Counted from the stretch's first letter, positions 47,369 through 59,691 are shown. The stretch is DNA of 64,000 bases from Adiantum capillus-veneris (GCA_014529385.2 CM043949.1:112344477-112408476); one strand, 5' to 3'. Notes: a model not told the origin generated them from the sequence alone. Program-made: numbers and translations.

Positions 47369-47408
<40 letters not shown>
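47369..47408 (-). promoter_or_regulatory. (GA)n 5' leader abutting the reductase start codon
   Basis: On the coding strand about 19 GA repeats run directly into ATGGAG, with no spacer. GA/CT tracts in plant leaders and promoters can bind BBR/BPC-type GAGA factors; that role is inferred. Repeat-length variation would change only the leader. Confidence 0.6.
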
Positions 47409-47411
<3 letters not shown>

Positions 47412-47554
47412 CTTCCTTTTCTTCCTGTCTCTCTCAACACACAGTTCCAGCCTCCAGTGTCGCTCTCTGTAGTTCGCCCTCCTCTCCTTCCCTCTAGCCA
47501 AACTTCCCCGTTCTGGCTCTTTATGGGAGCAATGTGACTGCTATGGGCCCTTAC

Positions 47555-47560
47555 CTTATA
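47555..47560 (-). promoter_or_regulatory. TATA-like element of the reductase gene
   Basis: The coding strand reads CTATCTATAAGGTAAGGGCCC about 190 bp upstream of ATG. A GGGCCC (site-II/TCP-like) motif follows. A transcription start near 47525 would give a leader of about 155 nt containing the GA tract. Single-motif evidence only. Confidence 0.35.
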
Positions 47561-47741
47561 GATAGGGATCGTGTGCACCTCCAAAGACACACATTTTACC
47601 CGAAACCTGCGAGGCTGGCCGCTGGAGCGTTCTCCGGGGCTTCCAGCAGCCAGCTGCGAAAGCGATTTTAGCGAGCTAAAAGTCACGTTCGGGTAGGTGA
47701 CGAATAGCTGCAGCGATGCATTCGTGGCTAATTTCCATTGG

Positions 47742-47742
<1 letters not shown>

Positions 47743-47777
<35 letters not shown>
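47743..47777. repeat. (GA)n microsatellite upstream of the reductase gene
   Basis: A pure GA run about 375 bp upstream of the start codon. It has opposite strand polarity to the leader tract (GA on +). Confidence 0.97.
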
Positions 47778-47781
<4 letters not shown>

Positions 47782-47984
47782 CACACTAGCCGACTCACGC
47801 GTGTGAACAGAAATTCGAGCCTTTTTCTTGGTTGCTTGTGAACAGAAAATCAAGAAAATCAAACACTAAGTTTTTCAAGGTTTTCCGAATCAGAAATAGA
47901 AACAATTTGGGATCCAATCTCACCTAAAACTTTCAGATTTTGTACTATAGCTGGCCAAAACTTAGGGGGAGGTCCAGACTCCAG

Positions 47985-49080
47985 ACTCGGTATCAATGGA
48001 GATCTAACAGAGATTATTAATTTACATAAATCCATCAGGCAAGGTTGTCCTTTGTCCCTACATGCCATCTCTTCATACTCCATGGCTTGGTTGGTCAAAA
48101 AGTTTATGTAGCAAGGTAAATTGAAAGCCATTACTATATTTGGTTCTGATGATTAGCAATGCTTGGCAAGTGGGTATGTTATAAATCATGCTAAGACCGG
48201 TTTCAGAGTATCAGAAGGGACATGCCATGGAGTGGTTACACAAGTTGGATGCCAACCAATTGTTGATGGACAACTTTTCAGGTTCTTGGGAATTCCAATG
48301 GGTTTCGATGTCACATTCAATCAGAGGTGGAACTAGATTCTTTACAAATTCAATTATACTCCTGGCAAAACTTTCAACCTAACCTACCTGCTAGATTTTG
48401 AATTGAAGAAGGTTTCTATGGTGTGGCTCAGAGGATGCAAATAGATTCCCAAAGGTTGCCTGCCAAACCTGTTGCATGGATACGGAAAGAGGAGGCATGG
48501 GTATCCTTGACATTCAGCTTCTTTCAGCCAAGATGTCTTCCAAATGGATAATGAGAGTTGCCACCTCTAAGGACTTCTAGGCTGTATTGATCAAAAGGAA
48601 CATGAATAAATTCCATCTAAGGACTGCAAAGCTTAGAATGTCCTGGCCCCTGCAAACATTTTTATTTGTAATGCTCTTGTTGTGCCTAAAAGCTTTGTGC
48701 TTGTATGTTGGTACTGGAATGCATGGAAATTAAATGGCACCCATCAGGAAAAGTTTTGTTTTCTCTAGATTTTTGTCTTCAGGATTCTATATGGTCTGGG
48801 CATTACCTACAATCAGTTTCCTCTCTCAAGGAGGTCTCACAACTATTACAAAGCAAGGATCAAAGTTTGGAAAGATGTCTAGAGGAGTTTCTACATAAAT
48901 ATCCAATTTGAGAAGGATGTGCAAGCTTCCTATTGTCAAAGAAGTAATTCATGCCACCTAGCTTATCTAGGTGATTAAGGGGGAATGTCATCTCTATTGC
49001 CAAAATCTGCAAAGAAATCAGTTCTAAAGTTAGATGCAAAAGTTTTGTCCATAGAGTTAGTTATTGGAGTAAAACCCTAA
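47985..49080 (+). pseudogene. LINE reverse-transcriptase fragment (palm to C-terminus)
   Basis: Starts at HKSIRQGCPLSLHAI (RT motif B, about 48015). It continues with a decayed FADD region (IFGSDD), GFRVSEGTCHGVVTQVG, RFLGIPMGFDVTFNQRWN and LLDFELKKVSMVWLRGCK. After that it decays through many stops. The 5' part is absent, the usual LINE 5' truncation. The same family appears in reverse orientation at 63760-64000. Confidence 0.8.
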
Positions 49081-49123
49081 GGCTAAACCCTATTTAATTA
49101 TGGCTTAGCCTCCCCCCCCCTCG

Positions 49124-50560
49124 GTGCCCGCCCTCCGTAGGGTAGGATGTTCTCCTCATCATTTCCTGGACTCCTCCTTTCTCACCCTGACCAGATCACA
49201 CATCACTTCTCCTACCCAATGTCCCCTCCAGCTGGCACCCATCGGCCCCCAACCAATCGTGTCCTTCATCGACCCCCTCATAACAAAGGTGTTACCCCCA
49301 AAATTTGCAGAGAAGTTATAGAAGGCCCTTTCTGTTTGACAACAACTGCTCCATTCAAAATCTCAACAACATGGTGGGATCGACCTTGTCCCATCGCCGA
49401 CAGGAGCAGATCAGGCAACTACTGCTGGATCTCTCGGAGGAAGTCCATATCTCCCCACCCCAGAAGCTCAACCTGAAGATGGCCATAGCCCTACTCATAC
49501 ATACGAGGGAGATCCTTTGGGAGGTAAGCCTTCAATCATTTTGCCTTCACTTCAAGTTAGAAAAGTAGAGAAGGACTTGGAAAGTAGAGCCCTAGTTGGT
49601 CTTTTAGCAGTTGACCTTCTGCAAGCCTGGCTAACACAATAGTGGACCACCAGGGGGTTACAGGTCGAGTTTATATAGTGCTTGCTAAAAAATCACTTCC
49701 TTTTTGTCTTTAGAGAACCTGCAATGGCGTTTCAAGCCCTTAGCTATGGACAATGGGTTATTTGTAACCCCCCCCCCCCCCCTCCCTCCTACCTATTTAG
49801 GTGGAACAAAAGGTTCAACCCAGAGGTATCTGTATCTAGGAACTACCCTGTTTGGGTAGAGTTCCCGAACCTTCCTACGCACTTGCATAACCACCTCAGG
49901 CCTATAGTAGGGAAAGTGGGCAAAGTCCTACGTTGAAGGCAAAGATAGGATTTTTACGACCCTACTTAGCTCTCGGGGGGTTCACCTCTTATACATGTAA
50001 GTTACCACGTAAGTTCAAATGAATGGGTTTTTTAATTGCAAATTTTAACAGGATTTTACTTACAAAAGGGTTTTTTTAATTGATTTTAGAGAAAAATCCG
50101 TAGTTTTTGAAGAAAAAGGGGTCATTTTATTACCTTAAGCATGTAGGTAAAGGGGTTTTTATAATACCCTTTGAACGCACGTTATATGAATAGTTTCTTA
50201 AAGGGGCCACCTAGCACCCCCAGGTTTTAGTCGAGATGGGCATCTCAAGCCCTGATAATCTTTCGTCCTCCATTGATATTCCGATAAACAATGGTAAAGT
50301 TTTAAAGCAGGCTATCAAATACAAGCATCTGCCTAACACATGCTTCCTCTGCGCGATAGAAAAGGCCATTTCATGAGGGAATGCCCCTTCAAATGTCTCT
50401 TGTCCCTCTCCTCAATCCCCTCTAGAGCCCGCCCCCAAGCTTGCTGATGAAGGTTCTCCTAAATAAGGGGAGAGGAAAGTTTGTTCAGTGTGCCACTAGA
50501 CAAGGCAATGCAAGAAAGCAAGACTTAAAGACCAGGGCATCCCATCCCCATAGGTTCTCC
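49124..50560 (+). pseudogene. LINE ORF1 (DUF4283-like plus CCHC knuckle), frameshifted
   Basis: A Pro/Ser-rich N-terminus (about 49124-49320) precedes a DUF4283-like RNA-binding region at about 49575-49930. Recognisable parts are RALVGLLAVDLLQAW, NHFLFVFREPAMAFQALSYG and YPVWVEFPNLPTHLHNHLRP. The CCHC knuckle near 50340-50400 reads CFLC, then after a frame change KGHFMRECPFKC. A run of 15 C at 49768-49782 falls where the frame slips. This protein would bind the LINE transcript and accompany ORF2, which follows at 50865. Confidence 0.75.
49768..49782. repeat. Homopolymer run of 15 C
   Basis: Interrupts the ORF1 coding sequence between GQWVICN and YLFRWNKR. A homopolymer of this length is prone to replication or sequencing error. 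Confidence 0.95.
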
Positions 50561-50864
50561 ATTTTGGCATGTGTCTAGGACTATGTTGACTCTAGCTCAT
50601 AGGACTAAGGAGAGTTCATTCCCCCTATGCAAGACCAGGACGCCCCGAACCCGTCAAGGCTAGAAGAAGAAGTTAACACCCTAGATAACCAAGAGCTTCT
50701 TGACCTGAATAAGGAGAATGTCTCCATAGGAGATCCCACACTACTCAACCCCCCAACGTCCCTACATCAATGGAAGTGTTAAAGGACAACAAGCGTAATC
50801 ATGCGAGCGTGGCTCATACACCTCCTAGGTAGTCAATGAGAGAAAAAGATAAAAGGGTTGCCAA

Positions 50865-52650
50865 ATGAAGCTTCTTTCTTGGAATTTCTAGGGTCTCTCA
50901 AACCCTAACACAGTGAAGAAAATAGTCAGCTGGCTCAAGAACGCCTTTCAATTTTTGATTCTCCAGGAAGTCAAAACTTCAGGACAGGACATGTCCAAAG
51001 CTTTAGATGGTCTTTCTAAAAAACATTTATGGATCCACGACACTCACAACCATGGATCGGGAGGTTGTGTTCTGGGAATCCTAGAAGAATACAAACATTA
51101 CAATTTGGAAGTCAAGTATGGGCATTATTGGTGCTCGGTAGCCATCCCCCAAACTCTGAACTTTAGACTAGTAGGAGTCTATGCAGGAAGATCAATAAAT
51201 GACAGAACCAAAATGTGGGCTGAGTTGTCTACCCTTCAAAGGGCCTGTCATCCTTATAGGATACTTTAACATGGTCAAAACTCTAGAAGATAGGTTCCTC
51301 TCAAAAAGAATCCTAATTCATGGAGCCACTCAAGATTCTTGGAAATCCCTTAAGCACAACCTGCAACTTTGGGACATGGGGACTAATGGAGAATTCACTT
51401 GGTAGAACTATGGGTCAAGGAACATTGCTAAGAAGGACAAAATTAATAGATGTTACATAGACATCTCCCTCATTAACTCAATCACAAGAGCTAAGGACAA
51501 GCCAAGATACAACACCTGTATCTCAGATCACTACCCCGTAGTTCTTACAATGGGTGACAAGGACTCCAAGATTAGGAACAACTCGTTTCATACAGACCCA
51601 TCGCTTTTCAGATTGTTGGTTGTCTTCCATCCATCAGATTTGACTCAGGCTTTTTCTTCTTTCTCTTCTCCTGTTGAAGCATGAAGCAAAGCTGTCCAAG
51701 AATCTCAAGCTAAACTCACTCATATTAGAAAGGAAGTCACGCTAATCCGTAGAAAAAGGAGGGACAAACTGTATGAGAAGTTAGCAGAGCTAGAGGTCTC
51801 CCCTCCCTCTTCAGCAAGTCAGAATAGCATTTCTGCCCTTTGCTCCTAGGTCAAACATGAAGAGGATATTATCCAAAACCATTCCACATCCTTCTTTAAG
51901 TAGTGGTGGGCAAGGAAGTTAGACATGCCATCCAAAGAGATGCTTAAGTCCCTATGCAAGAAGAATGCTAGGGACTAAATCCCTCTGTTCTCTACAACTA
52001 CTCGTATTGAGATCGATGCTCAAAAAATTAAGTTTGTGAAAGATTATTTTGCCTCCCTCTTCAATACCCCAAAGACCTTGTCCATTGAGGTCGTGGAAGC
52101 ACGTATAGGAACCCTGTCTTGCCGAGTAAGAGTCATCCCTCCTCAGGAAGCTGCTACGGCCAAATCTCCCCTTTCTCTATCTAACATTTTCCAAGCTATC
52201 AAAGGACTCAAGCCAAACAAAACTCCTGGATTAGATGGTTTACCTTACAATTTTTTTCTGTAGGTTAGCCCACAAGGCTCTTCCCTATTCTATCAACACA
52301 AGGGTCATTAAAGTATTGCACAAAAGAGGGGCTAAGAATGACCTATCTAACTGGAGACCTTTTACTATGCTCAATACAACTTACAAGATTTTTGCCAAGG
52401 TTGTGGCTAATAGAATTTTCAATATTCTTATGAAATGTATAAAAAGATTCTTCAAAGGAAGGAAACTCATAGAGGCAGTAATTTCTCTATGGGAAGGTTT
52501 TGAACATGCAGTTGAATCAAGAAAGAAATTTGTCTTTGTGAAAATAGATTTTGATAAGGCTTATGATCGCCTGGAATGGTTTTTTATCCTAAGATGAATG
52601 GAATCTATGGGTTTTGTATTCTTTGGGCTCGCTAGGTTTATTAGACAAGG
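50865..52650 (+). pseudogene. LINE ORF2: endonuclease and N-terminal RT, cut off before the catalytic DD
   Basis: ATG 50865 begins MKLLSWNF, stop, GLSNPNTVKK, the plant LINE endonuclease start. FLILQEVKTSGQ, GVYAGRSINDRTKMW and CISDHYPVVLTMG mark endonuclease motifs to about 51550. RT begins with IKGLKPNKTPGLDGLPYNFF (52195). Then come NDLSNWRPFTMLNTTYK (52340) and VKIDFDKAYDRLEW (52538, motif A). The sequence becomes unrelated after about 52650, before motifs B and C. Loss of the 3' half, with ORF1 kept, is not the usual 5' truncation, so a later deletion or insertion is likely. Several stops are present. Confidence 0.88.
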
Positions 52651-53782
52651 TTGTCGCTTCATCCTGATGCTACTCCCTGCTTGCTCATCGCATTGAAGAT
52701 CAGAATGCACCATTGAGATAGGCTCGGAGAGAGCTATGCAACAACGCCAAGCATTCCATGCAAAATATAGCACACACGCTAACGCATCTACGAGTTATTT
52801 GTGGTCATGAGTGTATCAAATGATGTCTGTTTTGTACGTGCAAGTAGTCATTAGAATCATGGCAACATCGTATAGGTACTCATAGATTTTAGTTTTGGGC
52901 ACTTTCAAAATCCTGCTCTATCTTCATGTGCATTTTACGCATATGGGTTTGGAGTGAGGATTTTGAGTGTAAAGGCTTTGGGACAGGTGTATCCTAGTGA
53001 GGGGATGGTGTTCCATAAGTTTCATATGATTCTGATATGATTTGGTGAGTTTCCTTTCGTTTGTGTGTATGTGGGTTGGGTGGTGTAGTTGAGAGTAGTG
53101 AGATTCTTAATTTTGGTTTAGTTGGCCTTCCATAGTGTTGTATGTGTGGGATGGTCTTAGCTCTAACAAGCTATAGAGATTGCCTCTGTGCGCCTATCGT
53201 GTCATCTATGTCGTCGATTGACATTATGTTGATCTAGGTAGTGTTGCATGCACTTTATAGGTGGTGTGGTTCGCTTCCGCAACATTGGAGTTGTTGCACG
53301 GGACACAAGGACTTGAGTAGGTAATCCTACTAACACTCGTGTGATGGTTGCTTGCTTTAGTTGCGACTAAAGAGAGCATTTTTATTAAGTGGATCCGGAA
53401 GAGGATATTCGGAGATCAAGTGGACAGCTAGGAAGCACGTGTCTTTCCGAGGGTCTACGACTAGATAGATTTAGTTAGGATTTGTAGTATTAAGTGTTGA
53501 TTACAGCAGTTGTGGTGGTCGAGTGATTTGTGAAGGGATAAAAGCGTTTTCTAGTCTGTGTGTGGCAGTGGAACGTTTTTTTATTCACAATTGCAAAACC
53601 CCATATGATGAGTAAGAGTAGCTTTGGGTAAGTGATCTGATTCTGATCCAGAGCTATTCGTCACTGATTTATTTGTTGAAGTTCTTATTTGCATTTAAAA
53701 TCACAAAAAAGTTAGATTTTGAGGATAAAAATGCAATAAACAGGTTTCTATTCACATATTTTCATGACTGATTGATCTTGTG
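52651..53782. other. No gene seen
   Basis: G/T-rich sequence without domain-like frames. It may include the remains of whatever removed the 3' half of the LINE. Confidence 0.4.
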
Positions 53783-55586
53783 TGAGAGGGTCATTCCCAG
53801 ACTCGACCCTACTCAGCTCCCTCAATCCTCCAGAATGTTCCAGGGAATGTCGTAGATCTATCTGCAGGTATCCCTCCCACTTGGGACCGACACTCAGACA
53901 GGACTCCGGCCTATCTCGAATGCCAACCCAAGGGGGTACATTCCTTCATTCAATGATTCTAGCCGCTTCTCATAATCAGTCTGCCCTTGACAGCTTTTAC
54001 ACCCAAAATGTGGTCCTTAGTCTTGATTCTCTTGATCTTTAACTTGAGGATCTGCTCTTGCTTTCTTGTTCTCCCTTGGTTCATGGCGATAACCCCTTTT
54101 TCCTGACAAGCAGGCACGACAGTTATCACTTTCCCCTAAGAAGAGAAATCTTGCAATCCTACCTGGTCTTGCTCGTCCCCGGTTACCCATTTTTATCCCA
54201 GGTAGTCCTAGCGTTTAACATAAAAATTTTAAATCAACATCCGGCCATCTGACCCTCCGGATCCGCCCACCCACCGAACCATTTCATGAAAATCCCTTCC
54301 CGAGGTAGTACTTAACTACTACAAAATCAGAAAGAATGCAGTCTATCATACATCATCAAACAACAAGCAACATGCAATCTGTTGCATACCCTCGTTCAGG
54401 GAAATTCATCTGGTTGTTCCCACCAGATCTTTATTTAGAAACTTTTAATTCATTTCCTTTCCTTTATCTGCTATAATTAGCTTGTAACTAGTTTCTTAAC
54501 TAATCAGGCAACACATTTAGTTTCAACCAATTCATCTTGTCTCCCCATTCAGGCCAAGATAATCGGTTACAAGTCATCAAAATGGCAACACCTTCACAAT
54601 ATTTTCCAGAATTAAGTGTTTGGGAAAGACTCATCAAGTAATTTATCATTCCTTCCTAAGCATTTTATTTCGAGAGGTATAACACCATCTAGTGACCGAT
54701 GCACAGGATAGCCCCTATATTCCTAGCCTTTCCAATTCCTTTTTACGTAATCAAGTCGAACAAATTTTCTTAATTAAATTCACATCATCCTCCCTGAGTA
54801 TGACCTTCTCATCCAACTATTGACATCAGGCCATACCCGGATTATGGCCGATTTCCAATAAGATGCCGTGGGTACTTCACCCCGCTGGGCAAAAATAAAA
54901 CAAACCCATTCATCCCTTATCCCTCGGGCATGAATGACCTAGATATAACAACTTGCCGGTTACGCTGCCCTAGCCGAAAAGGGCCAATCTCCGTCAAGTT
55001 CCCCAAGAGAATCCTATTGATGGGCCGGCCTTTCAATCAAAATGACCCCAAGAAGATCCATCTTGGTTTCGGTCATTTCCAGACAATCTTCAAAACTCCT
55101 AGTTAAATCTATGTTTTGCAATGGGCTAGTTCGTAATTTCCAGGTTCATTCATTTATCAACCTTAATTCCTACTTTCATTAATTATCTACCAGCCAAGTT
55201 TATTAGAAAATACAAGCGAGTTTTTGCCATAGGCATTTGATGGTTAATGTCTCTTCGGAAATGCCAACTTTTTAAGTTCAATCCCCATTTTGTACGATTC
55301 ACAGGTTTTTGCAATCTCTCGCCATCCATGGGGCATCTCCATGGAAGCTTGTAGAGTTTTTGGTTCAAAACAACACGGAGGTCAATTCTGCGAAGTTATC
55401 CCCTATCTCCCCCATCCCGTATTTGCAAACAAACTTGAAATTGACAACTTTTAGAAATACTCTTCAATACCAAAAATTGAACTACTTCTATCAAGCTTAG
55501 ACAACTACTCTTTTCTTATGGTGCCTAGCTTTCCATTTAAGAAGCTAGGAGGTCATCCTATAATTTATGATTTTTCGAGCTTTCCT

Positions 55587-55920
55587 ATTAAAGCTTAAAC
55601 CTTAAATACACGGTACTCACTAAAGCTTACACCTAAGTGCAAAGTTACCATTAATGCTTACCTTAAGAGTGAAAATCTACCATTGAAACTTAACTTAATG
55701 ATGCATAGATACTCTTAGCATTTAACCCTAATTGCGAGGTTTCCATTAAAGCTTAAACCTAAAATTCAAGGTAGTCATTAAAGCTTACATCTAAGTGCAA
55801 AGTTACCATTATAGCTTAGCTTACGAGTGCAAATCTACCTTTGAAGCTTAACTTAATGATGCATAACTATCATTAATACTTAACCCTAATTCCAAGGTTA
55901 CCATTAAAGCTTAAACCTAA
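55587..55920. repeat. Tandem repeat, period 158 bp, inside the LTR
   Basis: ATTAAAGCTTAAACC begins at 55587, 55745 and 55903. Inner landmarks (CTAAGTGCAAAGTTACCATT, TTAACTTAATGATGCATA) repeat at the same spacing. The unit itself is built from ATTAAAGCTTA-like sub-repeats. Confidence 0.9.
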
Positions 55921-56307
55921 AATGATGCACATAAACCTTCCTAGTATTAAAACACATGGATTAATTAATCCTACTAGAAATGAAGATTACCTCCTCTAAA
56001 CAAGAGGGTAGTGGGGTTGAAGTCCTTCTTGAAGAGATGTGGGGCTCAAGGAAGAAGGAAAGGGATTTATGGTGAAGAGGAAGGAGAGAGGATCTTCTTC
56101 ACAAAACCCTCAAGGGTTTGGCCTTCAAAAGAGGAAGAGAGTTGAGGGTTTGGCCTTCAAGAGAGGGAGAGAGCAAGAGCAAGGTTTAATGGAAACCTTG
56201 ATTTACTTAAGCATAATCTTGAGCATGGCAAGTATGCAAGTGGCTTAGCAATATGTGTGTAAAATTACAAAGGGGAGGGGATGCGTATATAGGAAATGGT
56301 GGGTATT

Positions 56308-56585
56308 CTTTTCTCAATTCCTATTGGACCCCAATTCTCTTCTCCATTCCTATTAGACCCCAATTCTCTTCTCAAATCCTATTAGACCCCAATTTTCTTC
56401 TCAATTGCTATTGGACCCTAATTCTCTTCTCAATTGCTATTGGACCCCAATTCTCTTATCAATTGCTATTGGACCCTAATTCTCTTCTCAATTGCTGTTG
56501 GACCCCAATTCTCTTATGAATTGCTATTGGACCCCAATTCTCTTCTTAATTCCTATTGGATCCCAATTTTCTTCTTAATTCTTAT
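56308..56585. repeat. Tandem repeat, period 29 bp, about 10 units, inside the LTR
   Basis: Units based on CAATTGCTATTGGACCCCAA follow each other with exact 29 bp spacing (GACCC at 56327, 56356, 56385 and 56414). Variation between TGCTATTGG, TCCTATTGG and TCCTATTAG sorts units into subtypes. Open frames across it are repeat artefacts. Confidence 0.95.
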
Positions 56586-56866
56586 CTCTTAAATTTATCT
56601 TTCAATCAAGCTAGTCCCTTTTTCTCCCAATTCTCGATCTAGATGAGTTCCCACGCGGCTTTTGACGAAGAAGTATAAAAATAAACTTAATCTTTTTGGA
56701 AAAATATAGGGATGACGTAATTTCTTATCCGAAACATCCTTGTCTTTTCATTCTAGATTAAAGTCTCGTTGTCCGCATGACTTCTTTGTCGGTCTTGCTT
56801 TTTCTAAATTATTTTCTAAGCTGAAAAAGTTCTGAATGGCTCTAGGGTTTAAGGAGGGACCTTACA

Positions 56867-57649
56867 AACTTCCCAACAAAAAGAAAGAGTTGTCCTCAGT
56901 TTGGGACATGCTTTAGAGAGTAGTCAAACTCAATCTTCGGTCAACTTATGATTGAAGATGGTCAGTAACTTTAGGGTATTTAGATTAAAGGGCAGTGAAG
57001 CTGGTATGGACCTTGAATAATACATTCTCTTTCATTTTTAGCGCTGACTCAAAAGTCTTAATCATAAACAATTCTTAATGACTCGGGGTTACTTTAATTA
57101 CTGAGTGTGATTTTACTCAAGAAGGCATTTTTCCTTTGGTGTGACCGGGATTGTGTTTCTCTTGTTAGGTATGAAGATCATTTCTTCACTTCGCTCACTA
57201 TCTAGCCTTAATACGCTTTGTAAAAATCTTACCATTCTTACCTAGACTTTAACTTTTTTCTGTTTTGAGCATTGACTCATTTCTCTATTGATATCATCCA
57301 ACTTATACCTTGTTCTTGACAGTTAAGGATTTCATACTGATCTTTCAATTAAATCTTGCAATATCTCCTCCCTTGCGTACCCGATTTATTTCCTCCATCC
57401 TTATTTCTCTTATGTCTATATCTTACTGCCTCGTCTTTCACTTGGTAATCAGATATTTCGTGTATCATAACAATTAGACTTGTAAAACGCCATAGATGAT
57501 TTGAATCTCAAAAGAATTGACTGACTAGAGATGCTTGAATTCCATAAATATAATGATTGATTACATCCATATAAAAATTACATCAAAAGTGCCATCAATA
57601 TCTTGAAGAATAATTATAAGTTATTCCGAAGAACCAACCAAAAATATGA
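56867..57649. other. Between 3' LTR and integrase; no intact feature
   Basis: Expected to hold the end of gypsy pol and 3' untranslated sequence. It is AT-rich with no readable chromodomain. Confidence 0.4.
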
Positions 57650-58690
57650 TCAAGGGTTTGGACAAAAAGGAGATATGGATTTGATTCCAAAAGGTTTACA
57701 ATATCTGAATGCAAGCTTACGAATTTTTCCTAGCTTTAAGGAGCTGCATTTGGGTTTGACTCTGAGGAAAACTTGTTCGCCTTTGCTATAGCTTCTAGCG
57801 GAGAGGTGAAGATCAATGTAGCTCTTCTACCTATCACTAGCTCTCTTCAGGTTGTCTCTAATGACTAGAAGTTGATGATCCATCTCTTCCAGGGTAGACT
57901 TAGCGGCAGGAACATGAAGAGCTGGGTCGGCTAATCAAAGAGGGGCTAAAAATTCCTGACCATACAAGGCTTTAAAGGGTGACATTCTGAGGTTGCGATG
58001 GTGAGAAGAGTTATAAGCAAATTCAACTAGGGGAAGAAACTTGATCCATTGCTGGGATTGTTGGTTGCAGTATGCTCGAAGCATATCTTTAATGACTTGA
58101 TTCACGCGCTCAGTTTGACTATCAGTCTTCGGATGATATGCTGAGCTGAGATTCAGTTGGGTACCCAGAGATTGAACATGGCTTGCTAAAACTTAGAAGT
58201 AAATTTGGCATCTCGATCAACTGATGATTCTTGCAGGGATTCCATGTAATCTTACTACCTCTTTGACAAATACTTGGGCTATGTCGATGGCGGTGGTTGT
58301 CTGCTTGACTGGAATTAGATGAGCCACCTTAGAGAGCTTATCTACTATGACAAAAATAGAATCATAGTTTCCAGTTATCTTTGGAAGACTTGTAACAAAG
58401 TCCATACTCAAACATTCCCACTTCATCTGAGAAATATCTAGGGGCTGAAGCTTCCCAGGTAGTAAAGAAGACCATCTGCTAAGGTATAATCAGTTAAGTG
58501 TTTCCTCTGGTTCTGAGCTTGAATATCTTGCAAAGAGGTCTAAAATAGGGGTCTACTTGAATTTGTTGTTGAACTTCCTCAGGTAAAGAAGAGCTAAGGA
58601 GTGAAATTAGTCAGGGTTGATGAGGACAGGACTGCTGGTCAAGAGATCTTTGAGTCTATTGAAGACAGCATCTTTCCCTAACAAAAAAAG
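57650..58690 (-). pseudogene. Ty3/gypsy RNase H edge and integrase, decayed
   Basis: On the minus strand VFNRLKDLLTSSPVLINPD (about 58670-58610) is the RT/RNase H junction type. DYTLADGLLYY at about 58490 is the segment before the integrase zinc finger, but that finger is deleted. The integrase core is MDFVTSLPKITGNYDSIFVI (first Asp), then DRDAKFTSKF after a frame change (second Asp) and SAYHPKTDSQTERVNQV (Glu). The end is GEQVFLRVKPKCSSLKLGK and AFRYCKPF (GPY/F-like). Stops and frameshifts disable it. Confidence 0.85.
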
Positions 58691-59119
58691 AAAGAGATGT
58701 CCTCAACTCGAATAAAATACATAATTGATGAAGCTTCTTGGATACATCTTGTGACTTAACTTCTTGTTAATGCTTTCAACTTGAGTTCTCTCTTACACTT
58801 CTTCATCCCCAAAAATCTGCTAATATAATATTAGATTCATGGAAAATATTTCTTAATAAGCTATCTTCTTGAATAAGTCATCACGTTTGTGGCTTCTTTG
58901 ATACGCTACTTCTTCTTTATAATCTGCTGGTAATCTCTTCTTTATCAGCACTTGTTATCCTCTTATCTTTATGATCTTCACTCTCTTGTAACTTAGTCAT
59001 TTGCTTATCTGATGGCGTCTTGGCAAGAAGACTTGGTTCTCCTTGTATGCATCTCTCACTTGTAGAGTGCAGATGAGGCAGTTAAAAAACAGATCTTAGA
59101 GCGATACAAAGATCTCCTC

Positions 59120-59490
59120 TTACCTCAGCCAAATTCTTGTGTCGGCCAGATAATATGGAAGACATGGAGGCATCTCACAAGAGTGACTCTCTGGGGTAGA
59201 GACCATTTTTGCAACAATACCCAACTTGCTATGGTTACAGAGGCTCTAGGACTTGGCCCTCAATACTACTGCGTCAAAGGACACGAGATCCTGGGTTCTC
59301 CGCGAGGTTGTTCTTGATACCATATGGAGTCTTCCTCTTAGAGGTCCTTTTCTCTTCTCAGCTCATACCCAACAAATTGCTCAAGATGTTTCTCGTAGAA
59401 CCATTCCAGAGGGTGAGTGTCCTAACATGTGTGGCACTTGCGATACTTGGTTATGTGACCATATACTAGAGAATCTTCATGAGTTGTAAA
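59120..59490 (+). other. Readable but unrecognised + strand segment
   Basis: Reads IWKTWRHLTRVTLWGRDHF and LAMVTEALGLGPQYYC, then after a frame change VVLDTIWSLPLRGPFLFSA and GECPNMCGTCDTWLCDHILE to a stop at about 59487. Cys spacing (CPNMCGTCDTWLC) is notable. It lies where gag of the surrounding element would be, but on the opposite strand. It could be a captured or older coding fragment; no family was identified. Confidence 0.3.
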
Positions 59491-59691
59491 CTTTCTTGCC
59501 TCTCTTGTAATTACTTCCTGCCTCCCTTGTAATCCTTTTTGGCTTTAATTGAAGAAATAACCATTTTTGGAAGAATTTGAGTATTGTGCGTACTTCCTTG
59601 TTTTGAAATCTCAGTCTCTCCTCTTTAATTAAATTCTTAAGGACATCTTGATTTAGTGCTTTCAGCAAAGGGTCTTCTGTCTATGATCCGT

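Larger units (their letters stand above)
53783..56866 (-). repeat. Long 3' LTR (3.08 kb)
   Basis: The ends are TG...CA on the minus strand. The first 660 bp on the + strand side are repeated at 60576-61240. It contains two internal tandem-repeat arrays (158 bp and 29 bp periods). Confidence 0.72.

Noticed and set aside
47369-47686. An N-terminal extension of the reductase through the GA tract to an upstream Met at 47686
   Set aside because: It would put about 106 low-complexity residues before the membrane anchor, unlike the family; the ATG at 47368 fits the known N-terminus.
56253-56585. An 88-codon frame with repeated Pro-Ile-Leu-like blocks, and a CRISPR-like impression from regular 29 bp repeats
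   Set aside because: The repeats are contiguous without spacers and lie in a plant LTR, so it is a tandem array; the frame is a by-product.
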